This document shows, piece after piece, positions 54,906 through 64,000 of a stretch of DNA of 64,000 nt. The stretch's first letter is position 1, and the number at the start of each line of letters is the position of its first letter. The position numbers and the translations under genes were made by a program. The notes beneath the pieces were generated by a model. It made no database searches. It was not told where the DNA came from and worked only from the letters and a program-made list of their open reading frames with translations. This DNA comes from Dactylorhiza incarnata (Eukaryota; Streptophyta; Magnoliopsida; Asparagales; Orchidaceae): NCBI GenBank assembly GCA_033032865.1, contig JAWHQI010000068.1, forward strand, positions 1 through 64,000. The letters are read 5' to 3'.

Positions 54906-57052
54906 AACCTCGATCTGAAGAAAAGAAGTCCACAAACCCTGGGCCACCCTGCGCGGGTTTAGTTTGAGGACAAACTAAGCAGTGGAAGCAATGGTGTGAC
55001 CATATGGGAAATGACATGAAAAAGGTCCACTTTTAACTAAATCTTTTCGCAAGTTCTCTTTTGTAGCCTGCAGCAAACCCTGCCCCCAGCAGAGAATATC
55101 TCTGGCTACAAAGATCTCTTTAGATAGTCCTTTAGTCAATAAGTTAGACTAAACTCCACTAGGACACGTGACTTACCATGACAATTTATTCCATGCCCTA
55201 GTCTGAAATAAACCATAAATATACTTTTGGTGAAGGTACGAGGATACCCCAAAGAGATTAAATAAGGAGCTTAACATGAGAGTGGCCACCTAAGACATAA
55301 CTCTGATATCCCTACTTCATCTATCAAAGGATTATCCAAACTGATAGGACCGCCTTAGGGAGATTGACACATAAGCAGAATGGTAGGGGACTCGTAGACT
55401 CAACCCTCGTATCGGTGACATGATTATATTGAGACAACCACCACGACAAACACCGAGGGTTAGATAAGAGTCCAAGTGCAAAAGAGACCCATTTGGTATT
55501 GTCACATGTTAACCCTGATAAGGTTGTCGTAGAAGGTACCTTGAAGAGTCTAAAGTATGGAGTATACCAACAAGTTTCAGATAGAACCCCAAGTCTAAGA
55601 TTGTGTGCCCAGCTAGGACGAATATAACATAATGATATCGAAGATACTTAGCCCAAAATAGATAGTGGATAATCTTTTGTTTGTTGGGACTTATCTTTTG
55701 TTTATTGGGGCTTATCTTTTGTTTATTGGGGCTTACCTTTTGTTTATTGGGCAAATTAATGACTGACTTGAGTTTCCTTTGGATCTAATTTAGAAGATGT
55801 TGCGTCGTAAACATAATGATTTTGAAATTGATCATATTCGATGTTACTCGGGCGAAGATGAGATTGTGTAATAGTATGTTCAGAATGATGATCCGTGGTA
55901 TTACCGGGACAATGGATAGACATCATTGATCGAACAACAACTTGACCTTAGTTGAATCGTTGGAAATGTAAAGTCGTCAGGATTAATCACTTAGGGATGT
56001 TGATGTCCCATTCTAGAAGTTATGGACGGAAACTAGGTCATACAGGTCGTAGTTATATTTTAGGTTCTTGTGGCTTGGGGCATTCAGATGTGATTAACTC
56101 ATGACTTGTTAAAAATCACGCCACATTCTGGTAGAAATTTTTAGCTACAGTAATAACCCTTAAACCTTGGAAGCTATGATGATGAATAACCAAAGATCTT
56201 AGACGATGACTATTTGGAATTAGAATATAGTGTTTGAGTTCACTATGGTAAGAACGATCTAAGTTTATCTTGCTTAGGACCATTTGAAAGTGATCAAGAC
56301 TAGCATATGTGGAAGTGATAGGAATTTGATGAAATAAACGTGAAGATATTTTCTTGATGAAATTGAATTGTGAAAATCTTAGGGTTTCAACAGATTTTAC
56401 CCATATACCTTATGAATCAAAATGATTGGGAGTCATCTTACAAACATTGATACTAATAATGGTTGGTTAACATATACTCAGACAGTTCACGAGTACACCC
56501 ACTTAAAATTCTGAGGATGAATTGGGACGCTTGATGATGCGATCAGTCCCACTAAAGGATAAGAATCGTTTAAAATCATAAAGTTAAGTTGGTTGATGAC
56601 TCGGATGTACTCGTAGGAATAAGAAGCTGATTGTGTAGAGAAGTTTTTATAGAGTCGCTGCCTACCCACATAGATGAGAAATATAGTCACCGGAATAATG
56701 GTGTGTTGCGGAATGTATATTTCCTCGAAATGAAGAAAAGCATCGTAAGTTTTGTGATGCACAGTGAAGGCCAAGTGCAAAAGTCTTTGGAGAACTACCA
56801 CATTCACTGCCCGTGTTTGAGTGGAGTTCGAGGACATAATTATGAATTTCATACACAGGTTACCACATCCCCACTCCGGGAACAAGTTTATTTGGAACAT
56901 CGACGATAGGTTGACCAAGGTAGCTAGGGCCACCTAGACCCAGAAGGATGCTCCCGTTGGAGTTTTGCCTGTAAGCATAGAATATCCAGGATGAGGATCT
57001 AAAGACACTCGGCTTGGAATTTGTGGAGGACACAGATGCCCAGGTGTGACTG
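54906..57052 (+). other. Non-coding interior of giant-LTR element
   Basis: No open frame of weight and no gag, protease or RT motif recognised. A fourfold 21-base repeat (ATCTTTTGTTTATTGGGGCTT) lies at about 55672-55750. Either ancient decay or replacement of coding parts would explain it. Confidence 0.6.
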
Positions 57053-57345
57053 ATTCGAGTTAGGATGCTAGAGACCCAGAGACGCCAGGTCAGGTATTAT
57101 GATGCGTAGTATCGTCTGGTAGAGTTCCAGGTTGGAGACTGGGTGTTCTGGAAGATACGTCTGATGCATGGAATCTCGCAGGTTCGCAGGCGGAACAAGC
57201 TCAGTTCGAGATAGATGGAGCTTTACAGGATCCTGGAGTGGATCGGCCCGTTGGCTTATAGACTGGAGCTGCCGCCGGAGTAAGCGGGTTTGCATGATGT
57301 CTTCCATGCCTCCTCCTTTAGGAGAGCTCTACTACGGCCCGAGTA
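57053..57345 (+). pseudogene. pol: Integrase C-terminal remnant, Tekay/Del-like
   Basis: One frame, broken by several stops, reads VEFQVGDWVFWKIRLMHGIS, then LEWIGPLAYRLELPPE and AGLHDVFHASSFRRALLRPE. This is the C-terminal end of a chromovirus integrase. The downstream CGAGGACGAAATT before the LTR is the usual Tekay/Del signature. A chromodomain is not clear. Confidence 0.8.
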
Positions 57346-57555
57346 GCAAATTTCTACTATAGATGGCCTGGTAGCCTCCGATCGATTGATTCACCTGAGA
57401 GCCACTAGAACTGGTGTGGCAGAGTTAGTCGGTGCTCTTCAAGTTAAAATTAACTTCAATTCTTAGGGGATGTTACGTTCAGTTACTCTCGGTGAAAACG
57501 CCGCGAGCCTAGCCTGAATATCGAGGACGAAATTAGTTTTTTGTTTATTGTGATT

Positions 57556-60500
57556 TGTAACATCCCCCAAACAACTAGACCCCCTAAGTTGGTTTTGTCA
57601 TGACTAGGTCATGACAACCATAGGAAGAGCTTAAGACCATGTGAGCTTGGGTGAGAAGGAGAAACCCCAGTGGTCTGCATATAGCAGTTTTCAGTGGACT
57701 TTAGGGCCTTCCCTTCAACTTTGACTCCACCTAAGCCTTCCTAACTCACAAGGGAGTCAAATGGGTCACTACCCACCCATTGTGGTCAACGCAAGTGGTC
57801 AATTTGACCATAGTCAACCCTAGCATAAATTTAGGTCAAAATGACCTACTTTACCCAAATTGAACCCAATCCACTTAGACTAGACCCAAATGAGGTGGTC
57901 CACCACCTAATGGGGATTGAATGTTGTTGAGTTGGCCATTAATTTGACGGATTTCGGCCAGGAGAGAGAAATCTCTATTTTCCCCAAAAATGGCGGAGAG
58001 AGGAAGAGGAAGAGTATGGCATTTATGGCCAAATAAACCTAATTTATGGCACCATTCATCTCCCCTTGAGAAGAGGAGAAGTTTCAGCCCTTTTTCTGGC
58101 GTAAATGATGACCAATTCCTTTCCTCCCATAAGAAACCGAAAATTACCATTAATGGTGATTATGGTAATTAATGCCAAGGCTCTTCCCCTCCCCCTTTCG
58201 ATTTCCTTAACACCTTCAGAGGACGAAAAGGAGTGAAACCCCCCTCTTCTCTGAAGAAATCGAGCCCCAGAAGCATAAATTGACCTGGCGCCGAAAGCTC
58301 CAGCACCGTCCATGGCAACTCGCCGGAACACGCGCCACCAAGCCCCCATACAGGTCCGATCCTCTTCTCCTCCCTTGGTGCTAGATCTTTTCTTAATTTG
58401 GGGCTTGAACCGTGCCTAATAGGGCTCAGATTGTGCTTCCGAAAAAGGCTCATTTTGAGCCATTTTTTCCCTCCTCTAAAACACGATCCGACCACCTCCG
58501 GCCGGCCAACCACCCCCTATCGCCGGCCACCACCTCAACGGAGGTGGTGGTGGCATTGGCTGGCCGGAAAGAGGTTCAGGTGGCCAGGAAATCATCCCGC
58601 AAAGAAGCCCAGGACGGGCTGTCGCGCACCGTCCACTCCTCGGGGACGATGACTAAGAGCCATCCGATCTGCTGTGATCAGCTTTCGCAGATGTTAAATG
58701 TTTACATTATTTTATTTAATCCATCGATCTGGGTAGAATAAATTCGTCGAGCTGAGCCCGGCATTCTTTGAACGGAGTTTCATTCGTCGAACGCAGATTT
58801 ATTCAGCTTGCATCGAGCGCAGTTTAGTTTTCGTCGAATGTAGATTTATTCAGCGTTCGTCGAACGCAGATCATAGATCGTCGAATGTAGATCATATTTC
58901 GTCAAATGCAGATCTATTCAGCTTGCGTCGAATGGTGTTAATTCGTCGATCGCAGATTTATTCAGCTTGCGTCGACGGAAGTTTAATTTTCGTTGAACGC
59001 AGATCAATTCAGCTTTCGTCGAACGGAGTTCATTCATCGATCGTGGATTTATTCAGCTTGCGTCGAGCGCAGTTTAGTTTTCGTCGAACGCGGATCTATT
59101 CAGATTTTGTCGAGCGCATTTTAGTTTTCGTCGAACGCAGATCATAGTTCATCGAACGCAGATTATATTTCGGCGAACGCAGAATCACATATATAATTAA
59201 ATGTTTATATTGATTTATGTCACACATAATTCAGTGCTTCATTTTAATTATTTAATAATACAAGATCTCCTCTGATGAAATAGTGCTCAACACCAAAGTT
59301 GTAGCCCTAGGTGTGTACTTTAAATCAAAAACATTTCAGTCCAAAAGAAGCACTGTAGCTCCCTATAGAGAAAAAATGGTGGGACTGGTCCCTAGGGTAG
59401 GGCGGTCACTCTTTCCTGTATGTCTTTTTATGGTTAGATGGTATGGCCTTGATATTTAAAACCTAGGCTAGTTACTTACACCCACACAACATACTAAAAG
59501 ATGGGATTTTTAGGAGAACCTTCTTCTATGGTTTTTGAGATAATTTCATAAATCATATATTAATTAATGTGTGGTTCAAATGACCTCCAATGCCCTCCAA
59601 ATTTTGGTGGCTGCTACTTAGGGTTATGTTATGACCTTGTTATACATCTCAGCCCAATTAGGACTGTTTTGGTTGGGTAATTAGTCAACCCAAGTTAGGT
59701 CAAATTGGGTCAAAGTTAGGGCATGGTGTTTATCTTGGGGTATGGTGGTCAGAACTCATCACCATGAGTTGAAACCTTGGACACTGGTTTAGGACCACCT
59801 AAAACACCTTCATGAGTAAGATGGGGTGGTGTAGAGGTGGATATGTCCGAGGACCCTAGTTTTACCCCTTAGGGTGCAGTTAGAGCTTTGTGAAGGACAT
59901 GTGGTCAAAATCTATAGAATGGTCATGGAACCTAGGAGATGTGTTCATGGGATGTAATTATGCCCTAGGAAATTTTGATAGAATATTAGGAGAATTTATT
60001 CCCCCTAAATTAGGACACAACACCTTTAGGGATTTTTCTTATGAGAGATATTTACATGCACAAAAGGTCTTGGATTGAGATGAAACCTTGGTAGTGCCTT
60101 TATTATTATGAAATACATCTATGGTAATTTTTGTGCATTTTATTAAATGATTTAACCAGTACTTCATTCACAAGGCACCTATTTTGTCTTAGGCTTAATA
60201 AAATTAATTGAGGGTCCAATACTCTTTGATAAATTGTTCAAATTGGTGATGGGACATTTTAGAGCATTAGAAAACTCTGTGAATTTTTATATAATTTTTG
60301 GAGACTTAAATCAGTAGGCTACTTCATAATTCATTTAATTTGAGGTTTTCTTAAAGTATTTACTTAAGTAAGAAAATAATTTCCATAAATCCTGAAATTT
60401 GGTCAGTAGACTTTTCTGATTAATACAAGAGCTTGGTATTTTTTCCATAATTTTGGAGTAGATATTCTTGGTGGTTCCTTCATAAAACTACAAGTTTGGA

Positions 60501-62582
60501 TATATGATAAATATTAAAAATAGAGGACAATTTCTTACTGTAAAAATATGATATGTTGTATTTCCATTTATTTAGTCATCATAGATTTATCATGATTTTT
60601 TTAGTGCCGTATCATAAGAATTCCTTACACTTCATGTTCATTTTCATACTTGGCAAATGTTTGGAGAAATTAAAATAAATGCTAAATGATTATGGAAAAA
60701 ATGATTCTCCGTATTTTGTCATATAACATCATGATAGACCTCTAGTAAATATCTTGAGTTAGTTGGATGAATATATAGAGTCCCTCTACTTATAAGCTTC
60801 ATATAGTTAGTTTGGTCTGCGTATAGTAAAATGTGAAACTTGGGTATTTAGGGGCCTACCAAGTGGAAGTGACATGTAGTTGGTGTACATGGTCAGGTTG
60901 AAGAGATTGAAGGTCGCCAAAATGGATTAGATGGTGAAAGTGTGCTTGGTGAGTTAAGGGTAAGTTATGCTCGGGATAGACGAAAGATCGTCTTTCACCT
61001 TAGAGGGTCATAACATACTTAGGGTAATCTAAGTGTAATAACAAGGAGGGGGTAATCTCATGGGTAAATACCAACAACACTAAGTGTCTTGAGAAAGGGA
61101 ACTTTGGGGTTTCATCCCATTGTGGTTCCTAGTACCGTAGCGAGCCCCTCACAGGGTAATCCTCAGGAAGTCCAAGATTAACAATAAATTATAGGGTTAA
61201 GTTGTATACAAGATTAACTTAATATTATGCATACCCACACCCCGTGGTTATGGGAGGTTAGTTAGTTTGGTTGTACGAGCGGTAGGCTCGTGGTTGAAGC
61301 AGCGGACTAATTATTCTTGTGAGCTTGTGACTCTATAATGCTTGTTGGTGCGGACGGGTTGGTCCGACGATCCGATGGCTCAGAAGGTTATGATGACGGG
61401 CAGGTTAGCTCGGGGAATTTATGGCTCGGGATATAGTAGGACATGTTTGCATGTGCATGAAGGTGATGGGTCTTCGGTATTGGACGGTCGTTCACACCGA
61501 CGTCAATACGTTGACTCGGCAAGTGTGGAATTTGCACTTAGCCATAAAAGTCTGGTGGTCCAGCCAGTAAGAGTACAGAGATGCTTCGCGGTTTTGCGTT
61601 GAGGCGTACGATAGGTCTATGTTAGGTAGTGTGAATACCAACCTAGAGGTCGGCGAGGCCCAACCCACCGCTTCCGTTCGCCACTACGGGAGTATCCTGG
61701 GAGTCTTGCTAGCTCCAAAAGGGGGAAACTAAAGATCTATGCGCATAGAGTCGAAGTGTGTGAGTTGCACTTGTATAAGCGTAGCATAAACAACATACTT
61801 TGCATGTCATGGCATAAACATTGCATACCCCTACCCCTATTGTATAAGTCAGTTATGGGACTTCGTATACGATAGGCCTTGCTAAACGACCCCTTGGTCT
61901 ATAGGTTTGTGTGGGCATTCCTATAAATCAATGGTTACTTTTCTATTTTATACATGTCTTTATTTACTGCACTTTACTTATTCTTTACCTGCTCTTACCA
62001 TGCTCTTTTACTGCTTCCATTATATATATACATATGTAGTGCAGATATTCCATGTACCCATGTCTCCTTCTATTGTTATACCCCTTGTTGTCCTCCGCTT
62101 CATCCTTCCCGCTCGGTGCCTAGGAGTCACCGGGGGAGCGGTAGGGGATTGGCTTAGTCTTTTTGACTAACGGTCGGTGGACCTTATCATTTTAGGAGGC
62201 CACGGAGACGGAGCAGCACCAGAGGCAGGTGCAGATGGAGGCAGGACAGTTTAGTTCAAGAGAACCAGATTCAAGATCAGTGAGTTATTAGTAGTTAGCT
62301 TCTGCGAGTGATCTTGTAGTGAGGACATGATGTACATGGCATGTGCCCTTTATTATTGTAACATTTGTTATTTCAGTTATATTATGTGGACATTTATTAT
62401 ATATAGCATGTGATTGTGGACTTAAACTTCATTTTGTTCGTTTATGCTTTTCTTCTTCTGTGATCGATATGGCCGGCAGGATCGGCGTTTTGTAGTGGCG
62501 ATCTTCCCGAGTGAGGGTGTCACCGCAAAGCGGCGGTTCTGGGCATAAGACCCGGGTTTTTGAAAAAAAATTGGTTCTTACA
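57556..62582 (+). repeat. Giant LTR, second copy (5.0 kb)
   Basis: Starts TGTAACATCCCCC and ends GGTTCTTACA. Same layout as the first; the 5' hairpin lost three bases (57591-57620). The TTCGTCGAA array at 58720-59175 differs in order and number of linkers. Confidence 0.9.
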
Positions 62583-63278
62583 AAGTGGTATCAGAGGAAA
62601 CCTCGATCTGAAGAAAAGAAGTCCACAAACCCTGGGCCACCCCGCGTTAGTTTAGTTTGAGGACAATCTAAGAAGCGGAAGCAATGGTGCCCATATGGGA
62701 AATAACATGAAAAAGGTCCACTTTTAACTGAATCTTTTGGCAAGTTTTCTTTTGTAGCCTGCGGCAAACCCTACCCCCAGTAGAGAATACCTCTGGCTAC
62801 CAAGATCTCTTTAGATAGTCCTTTAGTCAATAAGTTAGACTCAACTCCACTAGGACACGTGACTTACCCTGACAATTTATTCCATGCCCTAGTCTAAAAT
62901 AAACCATAGATATACTTTTGGTGAGGGTACGAGGATACCCCAAAGAGATTAAATAAGGAGCTTAACATGAGAGTGGCCACCTAAGACATAACTCTGATAT
63001 CCCTACTTCATCTATCAAAGGATTATCCAAACTGATAGGATTGCCTTAGGGAGATTGACACATAAGCAGAATGGTAGGGGACTCGTAGACTCAACCCTCA
63101 TATCAGTGACATGATTATATTGAGACAACCACCACGACAAACACTGAGATTCAGATAAGAGTCCAAGTGCAGAAGAGACCCATTTGGTATTGTCACATGT
63201 TGACCCTGATAAGGTTGTCGTAGAAGGTACCTTGAGGAGTCTAAAGTATGGAGTATACCAACAAGTTTCAGATAGAAC
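62583..63278 (+). other. Second interior of giant-LTR element, cut
   Basis: Primer site, then sequence parallel to 54890-55590 up to TTTCAGATAGAAC, where homology stops. No gene. Confidence 0.75.
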
Positions 63279-64000
63279 TTATGGATCGGTCGGCTCCCTT
63301 AGAAGGGGGGTGAATAAGGGTTTTCAAAAACTTAAGATTATATTTAGAAAACTTTGAAATATTGCAAGATTAATACAATGAGAAATCAAGTAAAACAAAA
63401 ATGAAGAGACATGCTTTATTAATATCAAATAATGTTTTACAAAACTTGATTTCTATGACGCTGGAAATCAGAGGCGACTAATAAAAATCCTTTTTCATTT
63501 TCTATACCGACTCGTATCCCCACGAACCGGTTGGCCCTAGCCTTCTCCTTCCCGGATTCGGCCTCAAGCCGCTCTAGCCAATCCTTCCCCGGATGTGGCC
63601 TCGAGCACCCCCTAGACCTAGCCTAGATCTAGTCGCCAACACGAGGCGAATTTCAGCCTTAAGTCCTACCCCAGACCTAGTCGCCAACACGAGTCGATTT
63701 CACTACCGTTTACAAAGAAAGATAAATAAAATAATAAAACTTCCTTTAAGATGAACTTCTGAAGATGGAGGCGAAGATCCGCTGTAGAATCAGCGTTTGT
63801 AGAAGCAGACTTCGTTTGGATCCGGCGTGACGTAATCCTCCTTCAGAAGTTTGCAGAGCTTCGCTAGGACTTTAAGTTTCGTCCAAGATAGCCTCTGGAG
63901 TTGTAGCACTACCTCTCTCTCTCGAATGTCCGTCTAAAATGAGAGGTGAGGGGTCCTTTCTATAGCCCAAGCGCTACCGCCGACGCTAGCGCTACCGCCG
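63279..64000 (-). repeat. LTR edge of another copia-like element (partial)
   Basis: After the break the sequence reads GGCTCCCTTAGAAGGGGGGT followed by GAATAAGGG, the kind of end seen in the Sirevirus LTRs (CTAGAGGGGGG...GTGAATAGAG). If minus-strand, this is its 3' LTR, with TATA-like CTATAGAAAGG near 63958 and AGCGCTACCGCCG palindromic words starting at 63968. It runs out of the window, so identity is tentative. Confidence 0.4.

Larger units (their letters stand above)
49866..63278 (+). mobile_element. Tandem giant-LTR gypsy elements (LTR-interior-LTR-interior)
   Basis: LTRs 49866-54889 and 57556-62582, interior 1 54890-57555, and a second interior start 62583-63278 that parallels 54890-55590. 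So the second LTR is both 3' LTR of one copy and 5' LTR of the next. The only recognised coding trace is an integrase C-terminus like that of Tekay/Del chromoviruses. Inserted in Tat pol at 49865. Confidence 0.8.

Noticed and set aside
55509..55754. 81-codon ORF with NKQKISP repeats
   Set aside because: Encoded by the 21-base tandem repeat on the minus strand of a plus-strand element; no other support.

Overview
The window is plant nuclear DNA made almost entirely of nested LTR retrotransposons. The evidence is Ty1/copia and Ty3/gypsy gag and pol remnants of plant-specific lineages (Sirevirus, Athila, Tat, chromovirus), primer-binding sites matching plant initiator-Met tRNA, 5-bp target-site duplications, and GT-AG introns in an antisense accessory gene. 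No ordinary host gene, rRNA, tRNA or CRISPR was recognised. A flowering plant is likely; the species cannot be named from this sequence.

Layout. (1) 1-1878: 5' LTR and broken gag of a Tat-like gypsy element (minus) that interrupts a Sirevirus. (2) 1879-27612: two minus-strand Sirevirus copies in tandem that share the LTR at 4615-6075. The right copy (4615-27612) keeps gag, protease, integrase, RT, RNase H and a third, envelope-like reading frame, all broken. Its pol is split by a plus-strand non-autonomous copia element (12178-23598, duplication TCCTT). The right LTR of that element is split by a plus-strand non-autonomous gypsy element (16966-23337, duplication ACTCT). (3) 27613-31743: decayed Athila-type pol (minus) and its AT-rich 3' side, with a GC-rich palindromic array. 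(4) 31744-49865: a Tat-lineage element (minus) with an LTR, two accessory genes on the opposite strand, a tandem-repeat 3' region and the RNase H/integrase part of pol. It is itself hit by a nearly complete chromovirus (34381-43181) and by a 274-bp foldback MITE (48803-49076). (5) 49866-63278: LTR-interior-LTR-interior of a plus-strand gypsy element whose LTRs (about 5.0 kb) are longer than its interior (2.7 kb). (6) 63279-64000: the edge of another LTR.

The most unusual signal is not a gene. At least six different families carry tandem arrays of short, mostly CpG-rich palindromic words in their LTRs, and in several these lie just upstream of a TATA box. Some words are shared by unrelated families: TTCGTCGAA in the Sireviruses, their non-autonomous derivative and the giant-LTR gypsy element; GCACGAYCRTGC in a non-autonomous gypsy element and the chromovirus. 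In the Sireviruses the TTCGTCGAA array also sits inside the gag-protease reading frame and in the gap between pol and the envelope-like frame.

All element proteins seen here carry stops, frameshifts or insertions except the gag-like frame at 18733-20007, so no autonomous element is intact in the window. Element borders were read by eye from paired LTRs, primer sites and duplications. Borders with only one visible end (1878, 31744, 32519, 63279) are less certain.
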